Of a DNA stretch of 64,000 nucleotides, positions 36,640 to 56,562 are shown in pieces (the stretch's first letter is position 1; the number at the start of each line of letters is the position of its first letter). A program made the position numbers and the translations under genes. A model generated the notes under the pieces. The model was given only the letters and a program-made list of their open reading frames with translations. It was not told the DNA's origin and did not search any database. The DNA is from Rhodobacter flavimaris (GTDB lineage Bacteria > Pseudomonadota > Alphaproteobacteria > Rhodobacterales > Rhodobacteraceae): contig NZ_JAJUOS010000010.1 in NCBI RefSeq assembly GCF_021378075.1, positions 122,239 to 186,238 of the forward strand, read 5' to 3'.

Positions 36640-36670
36640 GCCTCTCGCAGGGGCTTTCAGGTTGAGAGGC
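36640..36670 (-). promoter_or_regulatory. rpsJ leader hairpin that sequesters the ribosome-binding site
   Basis: GCCTCTC (36670-36664) pairs perfectly with GAGAGGC (36646-36640) over a 17-nt loop. The 3' arm is the only good ribosome-binding site for rpsJ, 9 bases before its ATG. Folding would block initiation, suggesting translational control of the S10 operon. Confidence 0.6.
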
Positions 36671-36728
36671 AGACACCGCCGAATGCGACGCCTGCATCGA
36701 ACCACAATCTCTTGGAGATCAGGGGCGC

Positions 36729-36757
36729 TCCCTACGGGTGTTGCCTGAGTCTGTCAA
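36729..36757 (-). promoter_or_regulatory. Candidate S10-operon promoter
   Basis: TTGACA (36757-36752), a 17-bp spacer and TAGGGA (36734-36729) give a leader of about 90 bases before rpsJ. The -35 is consensus; the -10 is weak and lacks T at -7. Confidence 0.6.
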
Positions 36758-36788
36758 GAGCAAATGGCGCGCCTTTCGGCGCACCATT
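36756..36788 (-). terminator. Probable terminator of tuf copy 1
   Basis: An 11-bp stem with one G-U pair around a GAAA loop (36788-36763) is followed by TTTGCTCTT, directly against the S10 promoter -35 element. A second GC hairpin (ACGGGCC/GGCCCGT, 36812-36832) lies nearer the tuf stop. The uridine run is interrupted, so termination may be partial. Confidence 0.55.
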
Positions 36789-36843
36789 CAAATTCACTCG
36801 CGATGTCGCGGACGGGCCCGTTACAGGCCCGTCAGGACGTCGA

Positions 36844-38019
<1,176 letters not shown>

Positions 38020-38085
38020 AATGGCCTCCTGTAGTCCTTAAAACCTGTGGGAAAGGCGCCCGGGTTGCCCCGGACGCCGTCGCCC

Positions 38086-40209
<2,124 letters not shown>

Positions 40210-40223
40210 TTTTCGTGCTCCTG

Positions 40224-40706
<483 letters not shown>

Positions 40707-41078
40707 TTATTTCGGACGCTTCGCGCCGTATTTCGAACGACGCTGGCGACGGTCTTTGACGCCTTGGGTATCCAGCACACCGCGCAGGATGTGGTAACGG
40801 ACACCCGGAAGGTCTTTCACACGGCCGCCGCGGATGAGCACAACGGAGTGCTCCTGCAGGTTGTGCTTTTCGCCCGGGATGTAGGAGATGACCTCGAAGC
40901 CGTTCGTCAGGCGCACTTTGGCAACCTTACGCATAGCCGAGTTCGGTTTCTTCGGCGTCGTGGTGTAGACGCGGGTGCAGACGCCGCGCTTCTGCGGGCA
41001 CGACTGCAGGTGCTGCGACTTCGAGCGCTGCACCTTGGGCTGCCGCGGTTTGCGGATCAGCTGTTGGATGGTAGGCAT
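40707..41078 (-). CDS. rpsL: 30S ribosomal protein S12 (uS12)
   Basis: The 123-residue protein starts [15 protein letters not shown]. The decoding-centre loops [13 protein letters not shown] (Lys43) and [12 protein letters not shown] keep wild-type, streptomycin-sensitive residues; the aspartate in KDLPG is the RimO methylthiolation site. ATG 41078 follows GGGGAACCGGA. It heads the str operon behind a leader of about 230 bases. Confidence 0.98.
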   Translation of the reverse strand: MPTIQQLIRKPRQPKVQRSKSQHLQSCPQKRGVCTRVYTTTPKKPNSAMRKVAKVRLTNGFEVISYIPGEKHNLQEHSVVLIRGGRVKDLPGVRYHILRGVLDTQGVKDRRQRRSKYGAKRPK

Positions 41079-41228
41079 TCCGGTTCCCCGTATTTGCTCT
41101 GTCAATACTCGCAGCCCGGCGGGTGGGACCCAAACTGGACTGCGCCGCTTCTCGACGACGCTCCACGCGGACCGTGAAACGCCAAACCGCACCCTTCCCT
41201 GCCAAGCGGCCGGGTCGAATGCGCCTTA

Positions 41229-41273
41229 ATTTCAGAGGATCGAGGGTAAACCCCGGGATAGTGCCGCTGAAAT
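41229..41273 (-). promoter_or_regulatory. Stem in the long rpsL leader
   Basis: ATTTCAG (41273-41267) and CTGAAAT (41235-41229) pair perfectly across a 31-nt loop containing a CCCGGG core, midway between the str promoter and rpsL. The leader is otherwise unremarkable; its role is unknown. Confidence 0.4.
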
Positions 41274-41313
41274 CTGTCGCCCTCGGGACATACTACGCCC
41301 GTCGGGTAGCGGC

Positions 41314-41342
41314 GCTATATGGGGAGTCGCGGGTCTTGTCAA
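41314..41342 (-). promoter_or_regulatory. str-operon promoter (rpsL-rpsG-fusA-tuf)
   Basis: TTGACA (41342-41337), a 17-bp spacer and TATAGC (41319-41314) form the strongest sigma70-type promoter in the window. It starts 9 bases after the PAP2 stop codon and gives a leader of about 230 bases. Confidence 0.8.
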
Positions 41343-41350
41343 CCGCAGGG

Positions 41351-42076
41351 TCAGGCCCTGTCCTTGCCACCCGCGCGAAACCAGCCAAGGCGCCCGTCGA
41401 AGACCGCGTAAAGCAGCCATGCCCCGCTGAGCGTGATCAGCGCCGCGAAGGCCGCGTCCGAGACGAAATGCCGCCCCGTGACAACTCGCTGCGCGAGGAT
41501 GAAGGCCGGGATGAAGAGGGCCACGACGATGGCATAATTGCCCACCCAACGCTCGATCCGCTCGTTTGATAACCGCCAGATCAGGATCACCAGCGCCAGA
41601 GCGACCGCCGCAGACACCTCGCCCGACACGAACGAGCAGTTGCGCGTGCATTGATCGACGAAGCTCCAGGCCGGCGTGAAGGTCAGATCGCCGCCAAACT
41701 CAGTCACCGTCGCCGGGCGGGCGCGGCCCGAATAGGCTTTTAGAAAGCCGTTCACCAGCAGGCCGGGCAGCAGCAGATAGAGCGTGAAGACAAAGCCCCA
41801 GGCCCGCGCCGACAACCCAAGCACGTTGCGGCGACGTGCAAGGGCGCGCCACATCGCGAAGGGTGACAGGATAAAAACGAGGATTGAGAGATCCCAGATC
41901 CTCTGGCGCAGGAACTCCCACGTCGGGTTTCCGATCACGCGAAAGCCGTCCCATGGGTTCCAGAACAGGTTGGACAGCGCGAGATCGACCGAGGGCGCGC
42001 CGACAAACAACGCCAGCGCCGCCAGCCATCCGGCCAGCAGCCAGCGCCCCGTCATCTGGTAATCAATCGGCGGCAT
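41351..42076 (-). CDS. PAP2-family membrane phosphatase
   Basis: The 241-residue protein has about six hydrophobic helices and the PAP2 triad: KAYSGRARP (KX6RP), FVSGEVS in place of PSGH, and RVVTGRHFVSD (RX5HX3D). The middle motif has Glu for His, as in some lipid A phosphatases. It may remove phosphate from lipid A or from polyprenyl carriers. GGAG lies 7 bases before ATG 42076, which overlaps the GT39 gene by 14 bp. Last gene of the lipid-modification cluster. Confidence 0.85.
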   Translation of the reverse strand: MPPIDYQMTGRWLLAGWLAALALFVGAPSVDLALSNLFWNPWDGFRVIGNPTWEFLRQRIWDLSILVFILSPFAMWRALARRRNVLGLSARAWGFVFTLYLLLPGLLVNGFLKAYSGRARPATVTEFGGDLTFTPAWSFVDQCTRNCSFVSGEVSAAVALALVILIWRLSNERIERWVGNYAIVVALFIPAFILAQRVVTGRHFVSDAAFAALITLSGAWLLYAVFDGRLGWFRAGGKDRA

Positions 42077-43484
42077 TCAGACACTCCGCATCCACAAGGT
42101 AAGGCGCAACTGCCCGGCTCGACCAGTATCCCGACAGGGAAAAGGCCGCGACCGGGGCAAGGGGCCCCGCCCCACAATCCGGGGCTGCGGCCTGAATTGC
42201 AAGGATGCGTGCGGTAAAGCCTTCGGGAAGCGCGTAGTTCTGCTCGTAATAGTGCCGCGCACGGCCCTCGGGGCGCGGGGCATAGATCGGGATACCGCTG
42301 TCGCGCCCGGTGTAGAGCAGATCGGCCAGGATATCGCGGTTCGCGGCCAGCACCGGAACACCCTCGGCGCGGGCGAGATCGAGGATCTCGCGGCTCAGCT
42401 CGGCCCGGCCGAGATAGCGGCGCAAGAGCGGCTCGCCATCGCGCTCGGGCCAGGGGGCCAGAACGGTCAGCAGCGGGAAGGCCACCACGACGATCAGGTT
42501 CAGCGCCAGCGCCACGCGGCGCCAGATCGTCCGCAGGATCATCGCCGCAAGAACCGTCCCCGGGAAATAGGCGGCCACCGCCCAGTTGGCATAGGCCTGC
42601 GACAGAAGCGCTTGCACTGTCACCGCGACGAGCGGCGGCAGGCTTAACACCGCCAACGCGCCGCGCACGCTCCGGCGGGCCGTGACGACGCCCCAGATCA
42701 GGGCAGCCATGGCGATCGGCCCGAAGACCGCGAACTGGCTGGCCAGAAACTCGGCCATCGAGGCGAAATTCAGCACGGCCCCGCCCCGCACCCAGCCGAC
42801 ATTGTCCATCGTATGCTCGACGGTGGTCAGATCATGGGTGAGGTTCCACAGAACGTTGGGCGAGATCACGGCGCCGAAGGCCAGTGCCGCCAGCAGCGCA
42901 TTGCGCCAGCCGATGCGGAACTGCGGGGCCAACAGCATAGCGAGCACAAGGCCCGGGATCAGATAGATAGCCGCGTATTTTGCCAGAAACGCCGCGCCCG
43001 CGCTCGCCCCGGCCAGTGCGGCGTCAACCGCCCTGCCCCCTTGCGCCGCGCGCAGCCAGAACAGCAGCGCCAGCGCGTAGAACGGCGCCATGATCGTATC
43101 GGTCGAAATCAGCAGCGAGCCGACAACCACGAACGGCAACGTGACGTAAAGCACAGCCGCCCAGATCGCGGCGCTCCGGTCTGCAAGCCGCGCCGCGACG
43201 GCGCCAAGCACCAGCGCGGTTACCCCGTGCAGCACCGCCCCGGGCATCCGCACCCAGAACGGGCTGTCTGAGCCCGCCAGATCGGTCACCAGCCGGATCA
43301 CCCAGCCGATCAGCGGCGGTTTGGAATAGTAGCCGAAATCGAGGTTCTGACCCCACAGCCAGTATTGCGATTCATCGACGAACAGGTCGGCCCGGTTGAA
43401 GGCCAGCGCCAGAAGCCGCAATCCGGTGATCGCGGCGACGAAGGCAAATGCCGGCCGAAACCAGCCCTGCGCCTCAGACTTCAT
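42063..43484 (-). CDS. ArnT-like (GT39/PMT superfamily) membrane glycosyltransferase
   Basis: The product is 473 residues with about 11-12 hydrophobic helices. The first periplasmic loop contains the acidic FVDESQYWLWGQN motif (near residue 40) expected for polyprenyl-phosphate-sugar-dependent transferases, followed by YYSKPPLIGW. Relatives such as ArnT move sugars from undecaprenyl phosphate onto lipid A. A start at 43499 is equally possible; both overlap the LABN gene. Donor and acceptor are inferred from family and neighbours. Confidence 0.85.
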   Translation of the reverse strand: MKSEAQGWFRPAFAFVAAITGLRLLALAFNRADLFVDESQYWLWGQNLDFGYYSKPPLIGWVIRLVTDLAGSDSPFWVRMPGAVLHGVTALVLGAVAARLADRSAAIWAAVLYVTLPFVVVGSLLISTDTIMAPFYALALLFWLRAAQGGRAVDAALAGASAGAAFLAKYAAIYLIPGLVLAMLLAPQFRIGWRNALLAALAFGAVISPNVLWNLTHDLTTVEHTMDNVGWVRGGAVLNFASMAEFLASQFAVFGPIAMAALIWGVVTARRSVRGALAVLSLPPLVAVTVQALLSQAYANWAVAAYFPGTVLAAMILRTIWRRVALALNLIVVVAFPLLTVLAPWPERDGEPLLRRYLGRAELSREILDLARAEGVPVLAANRDILADLLYTGRDSGIPIYAPRPEGRARHYYEQNYALPEGFTARILAIQAAAPDCGAGPLAPVAAFSLSGYWSSRAVAPYLVDAECLNAAD

Positions 43485-43779
43485 TGCGGCGCTTGGCATA
43501 GATCAGCCAAAGGTTACGCACATAGATCACGACGCCAAGCGCCTGCCCGAGAATGAACACCGGGTCAGCGCGATACATCGCATAGCTGAGCAGCATGACA
43601 CCCCCGGCCAGCGAGAAATACCAGAACGCCAGCGGGATCACCGAATCCCGCGCGCGTTCCGAGGCGATCCACTGCACCAGAAAGCGCGCGGTAAACATCC
43701 CCTGGGCCAGGAAGCCGAAGACCACCCACCAAAGCTCGGTCGTGCTGTCCACGTGCAGAACGGTCATCAGCCAGTGCAT
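43474..43779 (-). CDS. Lipid A biosynthesis N-terminal domain (LABN) membrane protein
   Basis: The 101-residue protein has three hydrophobic helices and the LABN pattern WWVVFGFLAQGMFTARFLVQWIASER and LAFWYFSLAGGVMLLSYAMYR (each shown in family form, in part). Such proteins usually sit between a GT2 and a GT39 gene in lipid A or glycan modification loci. It begins 3 bases after the GT2 stop. Biochemical role unknown; possibly a flippase or scaffold. Confidence 0.85.
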   Translation of the reverse strand: MHWLMTVLHVDSTTELWWVVFGFLAQGMFTARFLVQWIASERARDSVIPLAFWYFSLAGGVMLLSYAMYRADPVFILGQALGVVIYVRNLWLIYAKRRNEV

Positions 43780-43782
43780 GGA

Positions 43783-44508
43783 TTACTCCGCGATTTCGGT
43801 GGGGCGCGATTTCTTGCGGCGGCGCAAAAGCCAGGCGACACCTGCCAGATCGACAACGCCGACCAGTCCGCGCTGCAGATTGGAATAATGCGAGCGCCCC
43901 CCGCCCCGCTGGCGGTGGCTGACATCGACATGGGCAACCTGCCACCCGTCGCGCGCGAACAGCGCAGGCAGGTAGCGGTGCATGTGATCGAAATAGGGAA
44001 GGCGCAGGAACGCCTCGCGGCGGAAGGCCTTGAGCCCGCAGCCCGTGTCGCGCGTCCCGTCCTTGAGGACGCGCGAGCGGATCGCATTGGCGAATTTCGA
44101 AGCGAGCTTCTTGGACATCGTATCCTGCCGCCCGACGCGCTGCCCGGCTACGATGCCGATCGCCTCCGAGCCTTCGGCCAGAAGCGGCGCCATCAGCTTG
44201 GGCAGCTCCGAGGGCGGGTTCTGCCCGTCGCCATCAAGCGTGCAGATCACCGCACCCTTCGCGACCAGAACGCCGGAATGCACCGCCGCCGACTGCCCGC
44301 CCGAGCGGTCATGACGCAGCACGCGCAGACGCGGCGCACGGGCGCGGCGCGCCTGCAAGATCGCGGCCATGCCATCGTCCGAGGCGTCGTCGACCACGAT
44401 CACTTCGTAGTCGCACACCGGCTCCAGCGCGGCATCGATACCGTCCAGAAGCTCCTCGATATTCGAGGCCTCGTTCTTCGCCGGGATTACGATTGTTACG
44501 TCCGTCAT
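43783..44508 (-). CDS. GT2 glycosyltransferase, polyprenyl-phosphate sugar synthase-like
   Basis: A 241-residue GT-A enzyme. It has the N-terminal VTIVIPAKNEASNI, the nucleotide-binding VIVVDDASDDG, the DGDGQNPP metal motif (family DxD) and a C-terminal HRQRGGGRSHYSNLQRG. It resembles dolichol/undecaprenyl-phosphate sugar synthases (DPM1, ArnC) but with only one short C-terminal hydrophobic segment. It likely makes the lipid-linked sugar used by the GT39 gene. GGGG precedes ATG 44508. Confidence 0.88.
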   Translation of the reverse strand: MTDVTIVIPAKNEASNIEELLDGIDAALEPVCDYEVIVVDDASDDGMAAILQARRARAPRLRVLRHDRSGGQSAAVHSGVLVAKGAVICTLDGDGQNPPSELPKLMAPLLAEGSEAIGIVAGQRVGRQDTMSKKLASKFANAIRSRVLKDGTRDTGCGLKAFRREAFLRLPYFDHMHRYLPALFARDGWQVAHVDVSHRQRGGGRSHYSNLQRGLVGVVDLAGVAWLLRRRKKSRPTEIAE

Positions 44509-44579
44509 GGCCCCACAACCATTTGCCACCCTTGTTGGGTTGGCCTCCTCTTACTCGCAGGTCCGGCGGATGTAAACGT

Positions 44580-44612
44580 CACAGGCGGCAAGGGGGCGCC
44601 CTGCCGCCTGTG
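44580..44612 (-). terminator. Hairpin terminator after the secreted helical protein gene
   Basis: An 11-bp perfect stem (CACAGGCGGCA with TGCCGCCTGTG, 11-nt loop) starts 7 bases after the stop at 44619. The following ACGTTTAC is only weakly uridine-rich, so efficiency is uncertain. Confidence 0.5.
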
Positions 44613-44618
44613 CAGCGA

Positions 44619-45332
44619 TTAGCCGAACTTGGCGAAAAGCTTGGAGTAGGGCACCTTGAGACCCGATTGCGCAGCGATCCCGGCGGCCAGATCCCCTGCG
44701 CGGGCGGCATCGCCAAACGCCGTGACCGAAGCGAGAAAACCCTCAAGCAGCGGCGCAAAGGTCGGATCGGTGGCCTCGGGCGCCGGATGGGCGAGGATCT
44801 GTCCGGCGAGATATTCGAGCACGGCCGCCTCGGCCTGCATCCGCGCCAGACCCGCATCACCAAGCGCGGCAAAGTCGGTCTCAAGCACCTCTTCCATCGC
44901 GGCATGATAGGCATTCATGCGATCCGAGAAGCCGACCATATCGTTACGCATATGCAGCGCGGCAACGGCCTCGCGCACCTCTTCGAGCGTGAGATGCGCG
45001 GTCGGCAGGTCCCCTGCCCCGACCTGCTGGCCCGCCGTGGCGATCAGCCCGTTGACGGTGGTGAAGGTCTCCGCCAGCGCCATATCCTCGGCATATTGCG
45101 GCGGCGGATCGATCGTCCAGCCAGCGACAATCTGGCTCCATGCCACGTCGAATTTCTCTAGCGCGGCGGCGGTTTCGGCCTGCTTGCCCTGATTGCTCAG
45201 GAACAACGCGTCGCGATACGCACCATAGGCCTGTCGAAGTTGCGCTTCCCCTTCGCGGAAAGTCACTGCCCAGGCAGGTATCGCCGCCGACATGGCCAGT
45301 GCGAGGACCAGAAATTTTGCGCCTTTTTCCAT
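44619..45332 (-). CDS. Secreted all-helical protein of unknown function
   Basis: The 237-residue product has a clear signal peptide (MEKGAKFLVLALAMSAAIPAWA, cleaved after AWA; 22 residues, shown as two parts MEKGAKFLVLAL and AMSAAIPAWA). The mature protein is alanine-rich and helical, with no cysteine and no CxxCH, so it is not a cytochrome. Conserved-looking spots are WTIDPPPQYAEDMALAE and HMRNDMVGFSDRM. It lies between the rpoC terminator and the GT2 cluster. No family recognised with confidence. Confidence 0.8.
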   Translation of the reverse strand: MEKGAKFLVLALAMSAAIPAWAVTFREGEAQLRQAYGAYRDALFLSNQGKQAETAAALEKFDVAWSQIVAGWTIDPPPQYAEDMALAETFTTVNGLIATAGQQVGAGDLPTAHLTLEEVREAVAALHMRNDMVGFSDRMNAYHAAMEEVLETDFAALGDAGLARMQAEAAVLEYLAGQILAHPAPEATDPTFAPLLEGFLASVTAFGDAARAGDLAAGIAAQSGLKVPYSKLFAKFG

Positions 45333-45413
45333 CTCAATCTCCCGTAGGGTCAATTTGTCGATTGAACGCTACCGCCTGCGGCGTCCGTCGCACCTGCGAC
45401 ATTCGACCTCAGG

Positions 45414-45449
45414 AAAGAAAAACCCCCGCGCGAGGCTATCGCGCGGGGG
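45414..45449 (-). terminator. Intrinsic terminator of the rpoBC operon
   Basis: An 11-bp GC stem (CCCCCGCGCGA with TCGCGCGGGGG, 5-nt loop) begins 26 bases after the rpoC stop and runs into TTTTTCTTT on the minus strand. Confidence 0.92.
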
Positions 45450-45474
45450 CAATGCTTTCATCCGTCGGCTGCGA

Positions 45475-49701
<4,227 letters not shown>

Positions 49702-49751
49702 CTGTTATTCCTTGAATGAGGGCAGAGGGGAGGGAATGAGGGGTGAACCCC

Positions 49752-53888
<4,137 letters not shown>

Positions 53889-54023
53889 GCTCGTCGTGAC
53901 CTTTCGTCTCTTCGCGGGTGCGCAACGTCGGGGCCCGGTGCGCGCCGCAGGCGAATGAAGGGGGGCGGTCCCATACCTGCCACCCGTCCCACCGGATGGC
54001 TCCCGAACCGCGAACGCCGCCTT

Positions 54024-54096
54024 GGAGAGAGCTAAAGAGCGATTAGCCCTCTCCGAGACAGGTTCGGCTGGGCCCGGGACAAGCCCGGACCCAGCC
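54024..54096 (-). other. Tandem hairpins between rplL and rpoB
   Basis: In transcription order, a 12-bp stem with one mismatch (GGCTGGG..CCGGG arms, 54096-54066) and a second 12-bp stem with one G-U pair and 7-nt loop (GGAGAGGGCTAA with TTAGCTCTCTCC, 54054-54024). No uridine run follows either. In E. coli the same spacer holds an attenuator and an RNase III site; these are likely counterparts. Confidence 0.65.
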
Positions 54097-54134
54097 AATT
54101 TTCAATCAAGCGGATGCGCAGGCATCCGACCCGA

Positions 54135-54509
54135 TTACTTGAGCTCGACCTTGGCGCCAGCCGCTTCGAGCTTCTTCTTGATCTCTTCGGCTTCGGCCTT
54201 CGCCGCAGCTTCTTTGACCTTGCCGCCAGCTTCCACGAGGTCCTTGGCTTCTTTCAGGCCCAGACCGGTGATCGCGCGGACTTCTTTGATCACGTTGATC
54301 TTGTTCGCGCCGGCGTCGGTCAGGACGACGTCGAACTCGGTCTTTTCTTCCTCAGCCGGGGCAGCGGCAGCAGCCGGGCCAGCCATCATGACGGCGCCAC
54401 CGGCGGCCGGCTCGATGCCGTACTCGTCTTTGAGGATCGTTTTCAGTTCTTGGGCTTCCAGCAGCGTCAGGTTGACGATTTGCTCAGCAAGGGCTTTAAG
54501 ATCGGCCAT
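54135..54509 (-). CDS. rplL: 50S ribosomal protein L7/L12 (bL12)
   Basis: The 124-residue stalk protein has the N-terminal dimer helix ([19 protein letters not shown]), an alanine-rich hinge ([10 protein letters not shown]) and the factor-binding C-terminal domain ([19 protein letters not shown]). It is present in multiple copies and recruits EF-Tu and EF-G. ATG 54509 is 68 bp after rplJ. Confidence 0.98.
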   Translation of the reverse strand: MADLKALAEQIVNLTLLEAQELKTILKDEYGIEPAAGGAVMMAGPAAAAAPAEEEKTEFDVVLTDAGANKINVIKEVRAITGLGLKEAKDLVEAGGKVKEAAAKAEAEEIKKKLEAAGAKVELK

Positions 54510-54577
54510 TTTTCCGTTCCATTCTGATATAGGGTTTTCCAACGTCGGGCTTATCCCAACGAAGGCAATTGGTTGCT

Positions 54578-55093
54578 TCAGGCGGCTTCCCGCTCCTCAA
54601 GAGTCTTGAGGATGCCCGCGATGTTCGAAGCAGGCGCGCCAATGGCACCAGCGATGTTCGAAGCAGGCGCACCGATGCACGAGGCGATCTGAGCGATGAG
54701 CTCTTCACGCGACGGCATGGCAGCGACGACTTTGACACCGGCCGGATCCAGAGCCTCCGTGCCCATGGCCCCGCCAAGGATAGCGAACTTGTCGTTCGCC
54801 TTGGCGTAGTCCACCGAGACCTTGGCCGCAGCCACAGGATCCTCGGAGAAGGCAAGGACGGTCATACCCGTCAGAAGGCCGGCCATGCTTTCGCAAGGCT
54901 TACCCTCAAGGGCGATCTTGGCGAGCGTGTTCTTGGCAACGCGAACCGAACCACCGGCTTCGCGCATGCGCGCGCGGAGGTCCTGCATCTGAGCAACCGT
55001 CATGCCTTCGTAGTGGGCAACCACCACGACGCCAGAGCTTTCGAAGATCTGGCCGAGTTCCTCGACCACTTTCTCTTTTTGGGCTCTATCCAC
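54578..55093 (-). CDS. rplJ: 50S ribosomal protein L10 (uL10), GTG start
   Basis: The 171-residue protein begins at GTG 55093 ([18 protein letters not shown]) with GGAG 8 bases upstream. It anchors L12 dimers to the 50S stalk. The C-terminal helix contains the ten-residue tandem [10 protein letters not shown] twice, consistent with repeated L12-binding segments. A long structured leader precedes it. Confidence 0.97.
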   Translation of the reverse strand: MDRAQKEKVVEELGQIFESSGVVVVAHYEGMTVAQMQDLRARMREAGGSVRVAKNTLAKIALEGKPCESMAGLLTGMTVLAFSEDPVAAAKVSVDYAKANDKFAILGGAMGTEALDPAGVKVVAAMPSREELIAQIASCIGAPASNIAGAIGAPASNIAGILKTLEEREAA

Positions 55094-55318
55094 GGTTACA
55101 CTCCAAGTATGGGGGTTTCCCCCCGGCTCTCATTTTCCTCCGGGCGAATGCCCTGAGGATCGGGTCCGATCGGTTCCCGAGAAGATCGCCCGAGGTCGCC
55201 CTCGGAAATTCTCGTTCCCCATCTCAGGAAGGAAATTAAGCCGGGAACCGGCACCCTCCGTCTCGGACAGGACGGGGCGAGCGAGCGCCCCGTCATTCGC
55301 CGGTTTCCCGGCAAATTC
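55094..55318 (-). promoter_or_regulatory. rplJ leader region, probable L10-type regulatory leader
   Basis: This 225-bp spacer is full of short stems: GCCGG-GAAA-CCGGC just after rplA, GACGGGGCG/CGCCCCGTC (55271-55294), CCGAGG-GCGA-CCTCGG (55190-55205) and GGGGG-GAAA-CCCCC near the rplJ start. None has a uridine run. By position it should contain the site where L10-L12 represses rplJL; I could not align it to the known L10 leader. Confidence 0.55.
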
Positions 55319-56017
55319 TTATTTCGCGGTCGCCGAGGCGAGGTCCAGCGAAACGCCCGGGCCCATGGTCGAGCTCAGCGACACCTTCTTGAGGTAGGTG
55401 CCCTTCGCGCCCGTGGGCTTGGCTTTCGAAACGGCGTCGACAAAGGCGCGCACGTTCTCGGCCAGCTTGTCTTCCGAGAACGAGACCTTGCCGATACCGC
55501 CGTGGATCACGCCGGCCTTTTCGACCTTGAACTGCACTTCGCCGCCCTTGGCAGCGGTCACAGCGGTCGCGACGTCCATCGTCACCGTGCCGACCTTCGG
55601 GTTCGGCATCAGGTTGCGCGGGCCGAGGATCTTACCCAGACGGCCGACCAGCGGCATCATGTCCGGGGTCGCGATGCAGCGATCGAACTCGATCTTGCCC
55701 GACTGGATGGTTTCCATCAGGTCTTCCGCACCGACGATATCCGCGCCAGCGTTCTTGGCTTCGTCAGCCTTGGCGCCACGGGCGAACACTGCAACGCGCA
55801 CGGTCTTGCCCGTGCCGTTCGGCAGCTGAACCACGCCGCGGACCATCTGGTCGGCGTGACGCGGGTCAACGCCCAGGTTCATCGCGATCTCGAGGGTTTC
55901 GTCGAACTTGGCCGTAGCCGCCGACTTGATCAGCTTGACAGCCTCTTCAACCGAGAGGTTGTCCTTGCCTTCGAAAGCGGCGCGCGCAGCGGCCGTACGT
56001 TTACCGAGCTTGGCCAT
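55319..56017 (-). CDS. rplA: 50S ribosomal protein L1 (uL1)
   Basis: The 232-residue L1 contains [23 protein letters not shown] (in part), [20 protein letters not shown] and the C-terminal [13 protein letters not shown]. It forms the mobile L1 stalk that releases deacylated tRNA and in E. coli represses its own operon. It starts 3 bp after rplK. Confidence 0.98.
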   Translation of the reverse strand: MAKLGKRTAAARAAFEGKDNLSVEEAVKLIKSAATAKFDETLEIAMNLGVDPRHADQMVRGVVQLPNGTGKTVRVAVFARGAKADEAKNAGADIVGAEDLMETIQSGKIEFDRCIATPDMMPLVGRLGKILGPRNLMPNPKVGTVTMDVATAVTAAKGGEVQFKVEKAGVIHGGIGKVSFSEDKLAENVRAFVDAVSKAKPTGAKGTYLKKVSLSSTMGPGVSLDLASATAK

Positions 56018-56020
56018 GGC

Positions 56021-56473
56021 TTACCCTTTCACCTCGATACCGATCGACTTCGCCGAGCCGAGGATGATCTGCATCGCGGCTTCGACGTCATTCGCCGAAA
56101 GGTCCTTCATCTTCGCCTGGGCGATCTCGCGCACCTGGGCGGCGGTCACGTAACCGGCGACTTCACGACCCGGCTTCGGCGACCCCTTCGGACGGTTGCG
56201 CTTGCCAACCGGCTTCAGGCCAGCGGCCTTCTTCAGGAAGTACGAGGCCGGCGAGGTCTTGGTCTCGAAGGTGAACGACTTGTCGGCGTAGTAGGTGATA
56301 ACCACCGGCACCGGCATGTCTTTTTCCATCTCCTGCGTGCGCGCGTTGAACGCCTTGCAGAATTCCATGATGTTGATGCCGCGCTGACCGAGCGCGGGAC
56401 CGACCGGCGGCGACGGGTTGGCGGCGCCAGCCTTGATTTGCAGCTTGAGCTGCCCGATGACTTTCTTGGCCAT
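56021..56473 (-). CDS. rplK: 50S ribosomal protein L11 (uL11)
   Basis: The 150-residue protein has [21 protein letters not shown], the proline-rich thiostrepton-site region, and the rRNA-binding C-terminus. A seven-residue insertion ([10 protein letters not shown] area) is visible compared with E. coli. It is needed for RelA sensing of uncharged tRNA. AGGAGAGGGCCAC precedes ATG 56473, 89 bp after nusG. Confidence 0.98.
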   Translation of the reverse strand: MAKKVIGQLKLQIKAGAANPSPPVGPALGQRGINIMEFCKAFNARTQEMEKDMPVPVVITYYADKSFTFETKTSPASYFLKKAAGLKPVGKRNRPKGSPKPGREVAGYVTAAQVREIAQAKMKDLSANDVEAAMQIILGSAKSIGIEVKG

Positions 56474-56562
56474 GTGGCCCTCTCCTTGTCACTGTCACGC
56501 CCTGCGGCGCGAAGTTTAGCGGTCCGGTTCGGGCCTCAGCCCTCGCCTCCCACGGCTCCCAC

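Noticed and set aside
41100..41105. TTGACA only 22 bases upstream of the rpsL start
   Set aside because: The matching -10 would fall inside the coding region; the pair at 41314-41342 is far better.
53889..54098. N-terminal extension of rpoB by 70 codons
   Set aside because: It translates the hairpin-rich spacer; the family start is MAQAYVGQ at 53888.
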